The notes: generated by a model from the sequence alone, not told the origin. Counted from the first letter of the stretch, positions 33,041-43,397 are shown. The stretch is DNA of 64,000 bases from Oceanidesulfovibrio indonesiensis (GCF_007625075.1 NZ_QMIE01000003.1:43326-107325), one strand, 5' to 3'. Numbers and translations are program-made.

Positions 33041-35950
33041 TCAGGAACTTTTCTTCTCGTTCCCATCGTTGCTTTTCCCCAGCCATTCAACCATCCGTCC
33101 GGACGATTCGGCGATCATATCGACCATGCCGAACAGCTCCTGCTCGCTCGCATCCATGGCGAGCGGCTCCATGGATCGCGCTATCTCGCTCGTAGCCCTG
33201 TCGCCCACAGTGGCGGCAGTACTCTTGAACAGATGGACCAGTCGCTTGAGGTCGTCCCGGGCGCCGTTCCGCAACGCATCCCGCATGGCCTCCACATCCT
33301 TGGGCCCCTGGCGGACGTACACCTCTTCGAGCCGGTGCAGCAGGTCCGTCCTGTTGCCAAGAAGCGACAACGCCCGGCGCACGTCGTCCGGGTGTCGCGG
33401 GTCATTCGATGCCCGTGCCCCCTGATCGGCCGGTGATCCCAGGGGCATGTCAACCGAAGCCGCGTCGTTCTCTTCGCCTGCGCCTGATGCTCCCCTGATT
33501 TGCGCAGCCACTCGCGGGCGTCCGGAGAGGTACCGCTCCATGATCCCGAAAAGTTCTTTCATGTCAACGGGTTTAGCCAGATAATCGTCGCATCCCGCCT
33601 TGATCATCCGCTCTCGATCACCGGGCAACGCATGGGCCGTCATCGCTATCACGGGTACGTCCGATGGCACGGCCAACCGCTGCTTTCGCAGCTTCTTGAC
33701 GGCGGTCAGGCCATCCATCTCAGGCATCTGAATATCCATGAGCACGAGGTCCACGGGCTGGACCGACAGAAACTCCAGCGCGTCCTCTCCGCTGTATGCG
33801 TTATGCACCGTGTATCCTTTGGTGCCCAGGGCCATGCGCATGAGTTCCTGGTTCATGGCGTTGTCATCCACCACAAGAATCACCCCACGGCTTTCACCCT
33901 CCGCCAACAGCGCCCGCTGAGCCTCGTCGGCGCCGGCAACATCGGGAGCGAACATCTGCATTTCCTGAGCGTTGAGCTTGCCGACCTGAATGGTGAAGGA
34001 AAACGTGGAGCCTCGTCCTTCCTCGCTCACCACGGCTATGTTGCCGCCCATGGTCTCCACCAGCTTGCGAGAAATGGCCAGACCAAGCCCGGTGCCGCCG
34101 TATTCCCTGGAAATGGAGGTGTCTGCCTGCTCGAAGTCCTTGAAAATGACGGACTGCTTGTCCAGGGGAATGCCGATGCCCGTATCGCTGACCGAAAACA
34201 GCAGCCGCTGGAAACCGTTCACATCGTTGGCTCCCGGTGCAGAAGACGCCTTGATGACGACCTCGCCTTCACGTGTGAACTTGATTGCGTTGCCCACGAG
34301 ATTGTCCAGTATCTGGCGCAGGCGAACCGGGTCGCCTTTGACCCACTGCGGCAGGTTATCGTTGATCTCCAGGCGCACGCCGATGGTTCCTTCCTGGGCC
34401 ACCACCGCCATGGAGTCCCGCATGCCCCTGAGCAACGCGTACAAATCGAACGGCACATGCTCCAGCCGCAGGCGGTATGCTTCCATCTTGGAGAAATCGA
34501 GAATGTCGTTGACGAGATTGGACAGCGTTTTTCCGGAAAGCCTTATTATTTCGAGATAGCGTTGCGACTCCTCGGGGCTTTCAGCAAGTTCCGCAAGTTC
34601 GGCCGCTCCGAGTATGGCGTTAAGCGGCGTGCGTATTTCGTGGCTCACGTTGGCCAGAAAGTCAGACTTGGCGCGGCTGAGGCTTTCGGCCCGTTTCCTG
34701 GCCCGTTCGAGTTTGTCGGCCGTGCGTTTGTGCTCCTTGCTTTCCCTGCGCAGGGCCTCGTTCGACTCTTCCAGTTCCCGAGTCCGCAGACGCACGCGCT
34801 GCTCGAGCTCCTCGTTGGAATACCGCAACTCGTCCTGGACTTCCTTGCGGCTGGTGATGTCGTGGGAGATGCCTGCCAGACCGATCACCTCGCCGTTCCC
34901 GTCGAACAGCGGAACACGCGTGGACTCCACCCAGCGGGTGGCGCCGCTGGCATCTCTGAATTCCACGTCTTCCACCCGCTTCTTTCCGGAGCGGATGACC
35001 TCCTGATCCTGTTCAAAGAAAAACGCGCCCTGCTCGGCGCCCCAGACTTCAACTTCGTCGAGTCCCTCAAGTTCCTTGGAAGAACGACCACACGCTGCGG
35101 CGTAAGCGCTGTTCACCTCACGGAAACGGCAGTCCTTGTCCTTGAGCCAGACAAGAGAAGGCACGCTGTCCAGAATGGCGCGCTGGTGCGCCTGAGCCTG
35201 CAGCAAGGCCCGCTCGGCTGCGCGACGGTGCGTGATGTCGAACCCCAGGAGCATGACAACCCGGCTGCCGTCCACGTCCGTCATGGGGTGCCCGAACAGC
35301 TGGTATGTCTGGCCGTCCGGAGTTTCCCATTCCCACGTATCCTGCTGCGGTTCTTTCAATATCTCCGAAACCCGACACAACGCACCCCGGTCCGCATTGA
35401 GCTCGCACTCAGCGAACGAAGCATGCGTCCCGTCTTTGGCAGGCTTGCCGAACCGTTGCCTGAACGCGCGATTCGCATAGCGGATGGTCAGGTTCTGGTC
35501 CACAGTGGCCACGAAACCCGGCAAGGATTCCATGTAGAAGATCTGACGCTGCTGTTCACGGCGCAGATGCTCATCCGCGCGCTTCTCATCGGTCACGTCT
35601 CGTGAAAACACCACCACCCGCTTCTCGTCCTGCTCCTTCACCGTCGTCATGGCCATGCGGTACGTACGGCCCAGGATTTCCCCTTCAACGTGTAGGGGCT
35701 CGTCCTGGGAAAACGCCGCGGAAAGCTCCTTGCGGAACTCCCCGAGCGTGTCCGGGGGCAGGAGTGAAAACAACGAACGGCCCAGCAACGCATCCTTGGA
35801 CGCAAGTCCGAACGCATGGGCCGCCAGATCGTTGGAAGCAAGGGCCACTCCCGCTTCATCCAGCACGAAGACAGCCTCGTCCGCCGCGTCGAAAAGCGCC
35901 TGGCTATGCGGGTCCATGCTGAAAGCAGATGACGATTTGGGGGAGCTCAT
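33041..35950 (-). CDS. Hybrid histidine kinase with three PAS domains, receiver and HPt
   Basis: The 969-residue cytoplasmic kinase has PAS domains at about 16-122, 135-242 and 253-372, a coiled coil, and HisKA with His437 in FLANVSHEIRTPLN. The HATPase contains NLVGNAIKFT, DTGIGIP and GTGLGL. The receiver has the phospho-acceptor in DLVLMDIQMPEMDG. The C-terminal HPt has LVHLFKSTAATVG. The full His-Asp-His relay is in one protein. There are no membrane segments. ATG 35950 is preferred over a GTG at 35977, though neither has a strong ribosome site. The downstream response regulator is the natural last step. Confidence 0.93.
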   Translation of the reverse strand: MSSPKSSSAFSMDPHSQALFDAADEAVFVLDEAGVALASNDLAAHAFGLASKDALLGRSLFSLLPPDTLGEFRKELSAAFSQDEPLHVEGEILGRTYRMAMTTVKEQDEKRVVVFSRDVTDEKRADEHLRREQQRQIFYMESLPGFVATVDQNLTIRYANRAFRQRFGKPAKDGTHASFAECELNADRGALCRVSEILKEPQQDTWEWETPDGQTYQLFGHPMTDVDGSRVVMLLGFDITHRRAAERALLQAQAHQRAILDSVPSLVWLKDKDCRFREVNSAYAAACGRSSKELEGLDEVEVWGAEQGAFFFEQDQEVIRSGKKRVEDVEFRDASGATRWVESTRVPLFDGNGEVIGLAGISHDITSRKEVQDELRYSNEELEQRVRLRTRELEESNEALRRESKEHKRTADKLERARKRAESLSRAKSDFLANVSHEIRTPLNAILGAAELAELAESPEESQRYLEIIRLSGKTLSNLVNDILDFSKMEAYRLRLEHVPFDLYALLRGMRDSMAVVAQEGTIGVRLEINDNLPQWVKGDPVRLRQILDNLVGNAIKFTREGEVVIKASSAPGANDVNGFQRLLFSVSDTGIGIPLDKQSVIFKDFEQADTSISREYGGTGLGLAISRKLVETMGGNIAVVSEEGRGSTFSFTIQVGKLNAQEMQMFAPDVAGADEAQRALLAEGESRGVILVVDDNAMNQELMRMALGTKGYTVHNAYSGEDALEFLSVQPVDLVLMDIQMPEMDGLTAVKKLRKQRLAVPSDVPVIAMTAHALPGDRERMIKAGCDDYLAKPVDMKELFGIMERYLSGRPRVAAQIRGASGAGEENDAASVDMPLGSPADQGARASNDPRHPDDVRRALSLLGNRTDLLHRLEEVYVRQGPKDVEAMRDALRNGARDDLKRLVHLFKSTAATVGDRATSEIARSMEPLAMDASEQELFGMVDMIAESSGRMVEWLGKSNDGNEKKSS

Positions 35951-36253
35951 GAATAGCGAAGGCCTGATGTCTTGCACCGTGAAGGCTGAAGTGTTTTTTT
36001 ACGCTTGACAATAATGCGCAACAACACGGAACATTGCATGTAGTAACAGATGTCGCAGCAAAATCAATGGACATTCCCACGGACCCTTGTTGCGCAGGTG
36101 CAGCGGCACTTTCAAACCCTTCCGTTCTTTGGTAGGAACCGTCTGGTGTTGAGGGCCTTGACTTTTTCGAGGCGGCCCCGACTTGTGCAGGAGAACCTTC
36201 ACATTTCATCGACCCCGCGGCCAAGCAGCCGCCTGAGAGAGGCCGTTTCGTCC

Positions 36254-37723
36254 ATGCGTTTGTTCAGTCAGCTTCTCATTTTGATCGTAGCACTCGGATG
36301 CGCCGCGTCCGTAGCCCTGTCCGCCCCGCCGGCCTGCTGCGCGGAGGAGCAGGCCATCGACAACCTGGCCTTCTCCCTGCACCAGCACGAGGGCGACGTG
36401 GACGGGCCGACCCTTCTCGTCGTGGGCGGCATACAGGGCGACGAGCCGGGCGGCTTCAACGCCGCATCCCTGCTCGTAACACACTACAAAATAAAGCGCG
36501 GCAACGTCTGGATAGTCCCCAACCTCAACTTCGTTTCCATCATCCAGCAAAGCCGCGGGGTCTACGGCGACCTCAACCGCAAGTTCTCATTCCTCGGCCC
36601 GAGCGACCCCGAATATCCGGTCATCGAGAAAATCAAATCCATCATTACGGACGAGCGCGTGGACATCGTGCTCAACCTCCACGACGGCAGCGGGTACTAC
36701 CGGCACACATATATCGACTCCATGCGCAACCCCCGTCGCTGGGGCCAGAGCGTAATCATCGACCAGGCGCGGATACACGCACCCTTCGGCAATCTCCAGA
36801 ACCTTGCCGATCGCGTTTCCATGCGGGTCAATAACCATCTCTATGATCCCGAGCATGAGTACAACGTCAAGAACACAAAGACGCGGCTGGGCGACACGGA
36901 GATGGAAAAGACGCTGACATACTATGCCATCAACGAGGGCAAGGCCGCCTTCGGCGTGGAAGCCTCCAAAAGCTTTCCCACAAGCCTGCGTACATACTAC
37001 CACCTGCAAGTCCTCGAAGCTTTCATGGACATCATGGGCATCAAGTATTCCCGCAACTTCGGACTCGATGTCGCTGAAGTCGAGAGAACCATCGACGCGG
37101 ATGTCGCAGTGGCGCTTTACGACAGCCGGATATTCCTGGATCTGCGCAACGTGCGGAGCAACCTGCGCTACGTTCCCATGAAGAAAAACGCGCGCCTCGC
37201 GTTCGCCTCCACCAATCCCCTGGTCACTGTGGTGGGCGAAGGCGGCAACTACGATGTCTTCTACGGCAACCGCCGCGTCACCAATCTGCATCCTCAGTAT
37301 TTCGACTACGACGCCGCCCCGGACACGGTGAGCATGAACGTGGACGGCCGCACTGTGGATGTGCCCATGGGCCGACGCGTCAAGGTTTCGGACTTTTTTT
37401 CCGTGGAGCCCAGGGAAGGCTACCGCGTCAACGTCATCGGCTTTGCCCAGGACGGCGTGGTCAGCGAATGCGGCATCCGCATCCAACAGAGCGACTTCAT
37501 GAAGCACTTTTCCCTGGATACGGACGGCGACGTCTTCCGGGTGGAGATATACCGCGAGGAAACCAACGCCTTCTCCGGCATGGTGCTCGTGGACTTCGAT
37601 GCAACGTCTCCCAAGCCAGCGCCCAATCCCATGCCGGCAACGCTCTCGCCCATGCGCATCATCTCTCAGGGCAAACACCTGCCGTCCGCTTCCGGGGTGG
37701 AGGACAGCTCGGCTTCCCGGTAG
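36254..37723 (+). CDS. Csd4-like (M99) peptidoglycan DL-carboxypeptidase
   Basis: The 489-residue secreted protein has a signal peptide (about 1-30, LILIVALGCAASVALSAPPACCAEE). An M14-fold metallopeptidase domain follows. The zinc site reads GGIQGDEPGG, with Q61 where most carboxypeptidases have His, E64, and H143 in LNLHDGSGYY; the catalytic Glu is E236 in FGVEASKSF. Helicobacter Csd4, which trims muropeptide tripeptides and sets helical cell shape, uses the same atypical Gln ligand. Two C-terminal beta domains also fit Csd4. It stands alone, flanked by a divergent kinase gene and a long intergenic gap. Confidence 0.85.
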   Translation: MRLFSQLLILIVALGCAASVALSAPPACCAEEQAIDNLAFSLHQHEGDVDGPTLLVVGGIQGDEPGGFNAASLLVTHYKIKRGNVWIVPNLNFVSIIQQSRGVYGDLNRKFSFLGPSDPEYPVIEKIKSIITDERVDIVLNLHDGSGYYRHTYIDSMRNPRRWGQSVIIDQARIHAPFGNLQNLADRVSMRVNNHLYDPEHEYNVKNTKTRLGDTEMEKTLTYYAINEGKAAFGVEASKSFPTSLRTYYHLQVLEAFMDIMGIKYSRNFGLDVAEVERTIDADVAVALYDSRIFLDLRNVRSNLRYVPMKKNARLAFASTNPLVTVVGEGGNYDVFYGNRRVTNLHPQYFDYDAAPDTVSMNVDGRTVDVPMGRRVKVSDFFSVEPREGYRVNVIGFAQDGVVSECGIRIQQSDFMKHFSLDTDGDVFRVEIYREETNAFSGMVLVDFDATSPKPAPNPMPATLSPMRIISQGKHLPSASGVEDSSASR

Positions 37724-38261
37724 TTCCGCCGCGCCCCAACCATCGACCGGCTTTGGAACGTGTTGTGCAGGACGATTATTTGAGCCTCCACCAATAGCTG
37801 TTACGCTCAGCTTGCATGGCTCAGGGCGACGCCAATCTGCACCTCCCGCAGGCTGGCTGGCGCCTGGAGCGGAATGTCTTTAACAGTCTGTTCCTGCTAA
37901 TCGTCCCGCAAGGCGGTGTGCGCTCGCGAAGTCCTGCAGGTATTCCCCTTCAGTGCAGACGCAATTGAGCATGGGCAGAATTCGTAAAGACTTTTCTGCT
38001 CCCGGCAATATGTCTGCTTTGGTTTCCCCGTCGGGACAAATCAGGACCGCTCAAGCTGTTCATCGGAAACGATCTTATTAGTGCTTTAAATGTATTAAAA
38101 AACAGCTGGCTGGACAAAACTCGTTTCCCCGAAGTATAGACATCTATTCTCGTCCCCAGACGATCCGTACTGGCCGCCGGGGTTCTCCGGTGCGCCCGCC
38201 TTTTTCCGGCCCTGGCGGTCCAAAACGCGCCTTTCGCGCCGAATACGAGACGGAGAGACGC
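37724..38261 (+). other. 538-bp gene-free region before citrate synthase
   Basis: No convincing ORF is seen. The right half turns AT-rich (around 38070-38105), where a promoter for the citrate synthase gene is likely, though I could not place one with confidence. A copy of a repeat shared with 55562-55708 lies at 37985-38016. Confidence 0.5.
37985..38016 (+). repeat. Third copy of the CTGCTCCC repeat motif
   Basis: The stretch around TTTTCTGCTCCCGGCAATAT matches the right end of the element at 55671-55708 (TTTTCTGCTCCCAGTAATAT), with roughly four-fifths of about 33 bases the same. See the entry at 55562. Confidence 0.6.
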
Positions 38262-39590
38262 ATGAGCAAGACAATCAACTTGTCTGCGGCCGAAGAACGG
38301 CCAGAGACCAAAAATGAAACCGCGACGATCACGGTGCGCGGAAAATCCTACGAGCTTCCGTTGCTCGAAAGCTCCGAAGCCGAACTCGCCATCGACATTT
38401 CCCGATTGCGCAGCGAGACAGGCGTCATCACGTTCGACCCCGGCTACGCCAACACCGGCTCCTGCAAGAGCGCAATAACCTTTGTGGACGGAGAACAGGG
38501 CATCCTGCGCCACCGCGGATACCCTATCGAGCAGCTCGCGGAGAAAAGCTCCTTCGTGGAGCAGGCCATGCTGCTCATCTTCGGCGAGTTGCCCAGCATG
38601 GACGAGCTCGACCACTTCCGTTCCATGCTGCGCGAGCAGGAATTGCTGCATGAAGACCTGTTGCACCACTTCGACGGCTTCCCGCCCAACGGCGAGCCAA
38701 TGGCCATTCTCTCCGCGGTCATCAACTCCCTGGGCAGCTACCATCCCGACCTTTACGAGTTCGATGACGAGGAGCAGTTCCGCCGCGCCTGCGCGAAAAT
38801 CATGAGCAAGGTGCGCACCATCGCAGCCTTCGCCTTCCGCAAGTCCATAGGCCGGCCGTTCATGTACCCCAACCCGAACAAGAGCTACTGCGCTAACTTC
38901 CTGCACATGATGTTCTCGGTGCCGTACAAGGTGTACGAGCCGCCGCTAGGCGCCGTGCGGGCCTTGTCGCTCTTCCTCATCGTGCATGCGGACCACGAGC
39001 AGAACTGCTCCACCTCCACCGTCCGCATGGTGGGTTCCACCCAGGCCAACCTCTTCGCCTCGGTCTCCGCGGGCATCTGCGCCTTGTGGGGCCGGTTGCA
39101 CGGCGGCGCCAACGCAGCCGTCATCCAGATGCTGCAGGATATTCACGACAACAACATCAAGGTCGAGGACTATCTGGAAAAGGTGAAGAGCAAGGAGTTC
39201 CGGCTCATGGGCTTCGGCCACAGGATTTACAAGAACTTCGACCCGCGAGCGCGCATTCTGAAAGGCGCAGCCCACGAGCTGCTGCTCAACATGGGCAAGT
39301 CGGATGACGAACTGCTGTCCATAGCCCAGGAGATGGAAGAAGCCGCGCTTTCCGACGACTTCTTCAAAGAGCGCCAGCTCTACCCCAATGTGGACTTCTA
39401 CTCGGGCATCATCCTGCGCGCCCTGGGCATTCCGGTGAACATGTTCCCGGTCATGTTCGCCATAGGCCGCATGCCGGGCTGGATTGCGCACTGGTATGAA
39501 GAGTATTGCCAGCCCATGCGCATCCACCGGCCGCGCCAGCTCTACATGGGCTTCAACGAGCGCGACTACGTGCCCGTGGACAACCGCTGA
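38262..39590 (+). CDS. gltA: Citrate synthase (si type)
   Basis: The 442-residue enzyme condenses oxaloacetate and acetyl-CoA. Catalytic residues are H280 (RLHGGANAAV), H320 (GFGHRIYKNFDPRA) and D378 (YPNVDFYSG). The N-terminal beta region (ATITVRGKSYELPLLES, GVITFDPGYANTGSCKSAITFVDGEQGILRHRGYPIEQLA) is typical of the long, hexameric, NADH-sensitive type II form. The ATG has GGAGAG upstream and a strong terminator follows. In a sulfate reducer with an incomplete TCA cycle it would mainly feed glutamate synthesis. Confidence 0.97.
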   Translation: MSKTINLSAAEERPETKNETATITVRGKSYELPLLESSEAELAIDISRLRSETGVITFDPGYANTGSCKSAITFVDGEQGILRHRGYPIEQLAEKSSFVEQAMLLIFGELPSMDELDHFRSMLREQELLHEDLLHHFDGFPPNGEPMAILSAVINSLGSYHPDLYEFDDEEQFRRACAKIMSKVRTIAAFAFRKSIGRPFMYPNPNKSYCANFLHMMFSVPYKVYEPPLGAVRALSLFLIVHADHEQNCSTSTVRMVGSTQANLFASVSAGICALWGRLHGGANAAVIQMLQDIHDNNIKVEDYLEKVKSKEFRLMGFGHRIYKNFDPRARILKGAAHELLLNMGKSDDELLSIAQEMEEAALSDDFFKERQLYPNVDFYSGIILRALGIPVNMFPVMFAIGRMPGWIAHWYEEYCQPMRIHRPRQLYMGFNERDYVPVDNR

Positions 39591-39615
39591 TTCGTGAATC
39601 ACTCCGAAGTAAACG

Positions 39616-39647
39616 GCCGGGGCGCAGAAAGCGTCTCGGCTTTTTTT
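39616..39647 (+). terminator. Terminator of citrate synthase
   Basis: A 10-bp stem (39616-39625 with 39631-39640, two G-U pairs) has loop AGAAA and seven T residues directly after. Confidence 0.9.
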
Positions 39648-39728
39648 GTCTTGCTATCACCTTCAGGAAAAGGTCCAGCTTTCCAGCAGGCTCATTGAAG
39701 CGCTTCTTTTTTCCAGGCTGGAAATGCT

Positions 39729-41852
39729 CTAGCCGCGAACCTTGCCCACATCCACGTACCGCAATGCCTCGTGGATCTCGTCGACGAGTTGCAGGAACTG
39801 CCTGCTCGCATAGAACTCCACCGACTGGGTGTATTCAGGGTGAGCCATCACGGCCTTGGCGAGATAATATGCCGCTTCGCTGCGCTCGCCGCCCGACTCC
39901 AGCGTTTTCAACGCTTCTGCCTTGAAGCGCATGTAGGCGATGAGACGCTTCGGGTAATTCGCCTGCTTGCGCCGCTCCAGGAAATCTTCCAGAAACCCGG
40001 CGAGCCAGACCAGACTTTCCTTGCCGGCGCTTCGGCACATGCTGGTCCTGGCCTGGAGAAACTCCACGATTGTTTTGCTCGCAAGAACAGACTCTCTGGC
40101 GAAGAACTCGGGGATTTTCTTCGCCAGATTGTACGCGAGCACCAGAGCGTCCTTCTGCTGACCCGTGAGAATGAGCCGTTCGAGCCGCTCCTGGAAATAC
40201 ACCGACCTGGCCACGAGCTCCGGCACCTGCATACGTTTTTTCGTCTGATCCACGGTGTCGAACAGGTCAACCACGGTTTCCAGCACCTGGTAGAGCTGAT
40301 GGTTCTTGTAGAACATCTCGTTCTGCGCCAGGGCTGGTTCCAGCATGAGCCCGCGCACGATGGCGCCGGCGCTTTCCAGTTCCTTGTGCTCCACCGCGTA
40401 AGCCACCGCAAGGTTGAAATTCACCGCCGCTTTGTTGGGCGGGTCCAGGTCGAGCAGCCGGTTGTAGATGTCTATGGCCCGCAGCGGCCCTTCCAGCTTG
40501 CGCACGAGGGTGCCCATGTAGATGATCTCATTGCAGGCCTCGGCAAAGTGGCTTTCCTCTCTGGCGGCCTTGAACAACAGCCGCTCGGCCTCCGTAAAGT
40601 TGCGGTCCTCTATGGCGGCCAGTCCCAGAAAAATGAGCTGGCCCGCAGGCAGTTCGTCCATCTCCGTGTTGGCCACCTTGTTGAAAGCCGTTCGGGCCAT
40701 GGCCCCGAGCTTCTTCACCGCCGGATGGTTCTTGCCCAGCCTGCTTCTGAGATCGATCTTCATGAGATCGCCGGCAATACGCGTGACGGCTTCCACATCC
40801 CGTTGCCGGTGGTCCTCCTCGCCAAGCGGCTTGATGGCCGAGGCCTTGTCCAACGCTTTCTGGAAATTTGCCAGCGCATCGTCCAGAAGCTGCATGACCT
40901 CGGCATGCTCCGGCGACTCTCCCGCCCGGACGCGTTCCTGGGCCTGAAGCACACGGACCATGCCGATCTCCTTGTTGGGCTCCGGGCTGCCCTCCGCCAC
41001 TTCTTCGGCCTGCGCGAAACGCATGAGCGCCTTGGGATACCGCTTGAGCCGCACATAGGTCCGACCGCTCTCCATGTACGCTGAAGGGTTCTGGGGGTAC
41101 GTTTCGATGGCCTTGGAGAAGCACTGCACGGCGCGTTCCCAGTCCCCGGCGGCGCGGGCCTCATGGCCCTGGCGTATCCACTGGTCGGACTCGGCCTTGC
41201 GCGCGGAGAGTTCCCGCTCCTCCTGGCGCTCTTTGAGCTCTTCCAACCGGCCCTCGCGGTGGGGCAGGTATTCCGTCAGGTAGTCGCGCACCTCCCGGTA
41301 GCGTTCCATAAGCTGCTCTTTGGCGTGAATCTCGCGCATCCTGGGAGCCAGGTTGGCGAGGGATTCCAGCTTCTGAAGAATGAACGCGCCGGAGATGCCG
41401 TATTGCGCCAGGGTGATGAGCGTGTTCTCACGCTTCTGGGAGAAGTGGATGTCAGTGAACACGGGCACGCACTTCGACAGCGTCTTCATTACATCGCGAC
41501 GGGTGTTGCCCACCACGAGCTTCACTGTCTCGAAGTACTCGGGCAAATCCTTGGGAATGCGCGTCTTGCTGCCGGGAGATACCGCGTGAGCGGGCGGGTT
41601 GACCAGGAAGACACCCTCGCGGGTGAGCAGGAGCTGCCCGAGGGTGCGGGCGTTCTCGAAGTACGAAAGCGGGGCTTTGTGAACAATGACGTTGGAGAAC
41701 TTGAGCGCTTCGAGGATAACCCTGAGCTGGTCGCGCAGGGCGCGGTCGATAACGTAGATGTGGAACGGCTTGTCGCGATACGGCGTCAGAACATCGGCCG
41801 CCGGTTCAGACGGCTCCGCATGGTTCCGGGAATTCCGTGTCGCTCCACCCAT
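39729..41852 (-). CDS. Receiver-like N-terminal domain plus TPR repeat protein
   Basis: The 707-residue protein starts with a divergent receiver-like alpha/beta domain (about 25-180; HIYVIDRALRDQLRVILEALKF, then VGNTRRDVMKTLSKCVPVFTDIHFS). A coiled coil follows, then tetratricopeptide repeats, for instance HEARAAGDWERAVQCFSKAIETYPQNPSAYMESGRTYVRLKRYPKALMRF and VNFNLAVAYAVEHKELESAGAI. Similar proteins in Desulfovibrionaceae are annotated as response regulators with TPRs; function is unknown. ATG 41852 is preferred over GTG 41882. The gene follows panB by about 30 bases on the same strand. Confidence 0.75.
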   Translation of the reverse strand: MGGATRNSRNHAEPSEPAADVLTPYRDKPFHIYVIDRALRDQLRVILEALKFSNVIVHKAPLSYFENARTLGQLLLTREGVFLVNPPAHAVSPGSKTRIPKDLPEYFETVKLVVGNTRRDVMKTLSKCVPVFTDIHFSQKRENTLITLAQYGISGAFILQKLESLANLAPRMREIHAKEQLMERYREVRDYLTEYLPHREGRLEELKERQEERELSARKAESDQWIRQGHEARAAGDWERAVQCFSKAIETYPQNPSAYMESGRTYVRLKRYPKALMRFAQAEEVAEGSPEPNKEIGMVRVLQAQERVRAGESPEHAEVMQLLDDALANFQKALDKASAIKPLGEEDHRQRDVEAVTRIAGDLMKIDLRSRLGKNHPAVKKLGAMARTAFNKVANTEMDELPAGQLIFLGLAAIEDRNFTEAERLLFKAAREESHFAEACNEIIYMGTLVRKLEGPLRAIDIYNRLLDLDPPNKAAVNFNLAVAYAVEHKELESAGAIVRGLMLEPALAQNEMFYKNHQLYQVLETVVDLFDTVDQTKKRMQVPELVARSVYFQERLERLILTGQQKDALVLAYNLAKKIPEFFARESVLASKTIVEFLQARTSMCRSAGKESLVWLAGFLEDFLERRKQANYPKRLIAYMRFKAEALKTLESGGERSEAAYYLAKAVMAHPEYTQSVEFYASRQFLQLVDEIHEALRYVDVGKVRG

Positions 41853-41885
41853 ATGTCGATTCCGAGAAAAGCCGGGTCCCACGGG

Positions 41886-42716
41886 TCAGGAAAGCTTCTT
41901 CTCTTCCTCCGGGTCCATGGAGAAGGAATGCTCCTCACCGGGGAAGGCGCCGCTTTCCACCTCGCTTTTGTACTGAGTCACCGCCTCGCGCACGTCCTGT
42001 GCGAGGTTTGCATATTTCTTGACGAATCTGGGTGTGAAGCGCTCGAACAGGCCAAGCACGTCGTGGATCACCAGAACCTGTCCGTCGCAGTGCGGACCTC
42101 CGCCGATGCCGATAGTGGGCACGGCGAGGGACTGTGTGATGAACCGGCCCATGGGAGCCGGCACCGCCTCCAGAATGATCGCGAAGCAGCCGGCGTCTTG
42201 CAGCGCCCTGGCGTCCTCCAGGATGATCCGCGCCGCCTCGGCTGTCTTGCCCTGCACCTTGAAGCCGCCGAGCTGGGCGATGCGCTGCGGCGTGAGTCCC
42301 ACGTGCCCGACCACCGGAATGCCCGCCTGGACCAGGGCCTTTGTCTGGGGCGCTACCTCGCGGCCGCCTTCGAGCTTCACGGCGCGCACGCCGCTTTCCT
42401 TCATGAGACGTCCCGCGCTGGCCAGGGCCTGTTCCGGCCCGGCCTCGTAGCTCATGAAGGGCATGTCCCCAACCACCAGGGCGCGGGAGACCCCGCGCGT
42501 CACGGCGCGGCAGTGGTGGACCATCTCGTCCATGGTCACGGGTATGGTGTCGTCGTAGCCCAAAACCACCATGCCCAGCGAATCGCCAACCAGGATCATG
42601 TCTATCCCGGCCTCGTCCACAAGCCTGGCCGTGGGATAGTCATACGCCGTGAGCATGGTGAGCTTGCGTTCGCCCTTGGCGGCCATTATGTCGGGTGCGG
42701 TGAGTTGCCTGGTCAT
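41886..42716 (-). CDS. panB: 3-methyl-2-oxobutanoate hydroxymethyltransferase
   Basis: The 276-residue barrel enzyme is the first step of pantothenate synthesis (ketoisovalerate plus methylene-THF). Signature blocks are [36 protein letters not shown] with metal-binding Asp, [39 protein letters not shown] with the catalytic Glu, and [25 protein letters not shown] 42716 is taken as the start; a TTG lies two codons earlier. The C-terminal tail ([21 protein letters not shown]) is the usual one. panC and panD are not in the window. Confidence 0.96.
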   Translation of the reverse strand: MTRQLTAPDIMAAKGERKLTMLTAYDYPTARLVDEAGIDMILVGDSLGMVVLGYDDTIPVTMDEMVHHCRAVTRGVSRALVVGDMPFMSYEAGPEQALASAGRLMKESGVRAVKLEGGREVAPQTKALVQAGIPVVGHVGLTPQRIAQLGGFKVQGKTAEAARIILEDARALQDAGCFAIILEAVPAPMGRFITQSLAVPTIGIGGGPHCDGQVLVIHDVLGLFERFTPRFVKKYANLAQDVREAVTQYKSEVESGAFPGEEHSFSMDPEEEKKLS

Positions 42717-43154
42717 AGTCAATCCACACAGAATAATTCGCTCAATCCGAAGGAATTGGCCTTCATTTCATATTTACTGCAATTCTTCGCGGTTGGATAG
42801 CCCCCGCAAGAACGCAGGACAGGCGCGGCATGGCTCATTGCGGCGGGGGGTGACTGTTTGCGAGGAGTCGCACCGGCATACCGAAAGGCTGACAGACGGC
42901 AATGTCGTGGCAATCGCGGGGGAGTGGCCGCCGCACACCGCCGACACCGGGATTTCAAGTTCTGCGGGTCGGCGCCAGGGGAGCCTGGCGCATCGCTGGA
43001 TTCCGCACGCTCGATCTCTGCCGGATGAGTTGCCGGAAACAGACGTCCCGATGGTCTAGAGGGATTGCGGGGACCCCGACCTCGATCCGCGCACGGCGAC
43101 GTCCTGCAAACACACGGCAAGCGGCGCGTCAGGATCGCAGTAAGATGAACGGTA
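42717..43154. other. 438-bp gene-free region upstream of panB
   Basis: I see no gene. A perfect 8-bp hairpin (GCGCCAGG 42972-42979 with CCTGGCGC 42984-42991) lies in the middle but lacks a T tract on either strand. There is no recognisable riboswitch. Confidence 0.4.
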
Positions 43155-43397
43155 TTACCGCAACCGACGTTCGAGCTCGGCTTTGTCGCGCTCATCATCC
43201 TCCATTTCGAGAAGACGGCGTCTGTCTTCGCGCGTTTCCTTCTCAACGGCCTGATAGAACTTGAGCACCTTGGAAAAAGCCATCTCCGCCTGAACGATGG
43301 ACACGCCGCCGAGCGGCCGCCAGCCTTCCATGAGATGCTTGCGCACCTCTTCTTCGAGTTCGTGGTCTGACGAGGCCTTGATGATCTTGTACTTCAC
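43155..43397 (-). CDS. DUF1737/DUF4177-like small protein
   Basis: The 80-residue protein starts at GTG 43397, fixed by GGAGGAG 8 bases upstream. The core KYKIIKASSDHELEEEVRKHLMEGWRPLGGVSI is the DUF1737-type beta-alpha-beta pattern. A highly charged helical tail (ETREDRRRLLEMEDDERDKAELERRLR) follows. No function is known for the family. It is divergent from the protease gene. Confidence 0.75.
   Translation of the reverse strand: MKYKIIKASSDHELEEEVRKHLMEGWRPLGGVSIVQAEMAFSKVLKFYQAVEKETREDRRRLLEMEDDERDKAELERRLR

Noticed and set aside
33500-35605. 701-residue open frame on the plus strand
   Set aside because: Shadow of the three-PAS hybrid kinase; no ribosome site and His/Gly/Val-rich composition typical of antisense frames.
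42717-43154. Possible riboswitch before panB
   Set aside because: The only stable hairpin lacks a terminator tail and no known aptamer core is recognisable.
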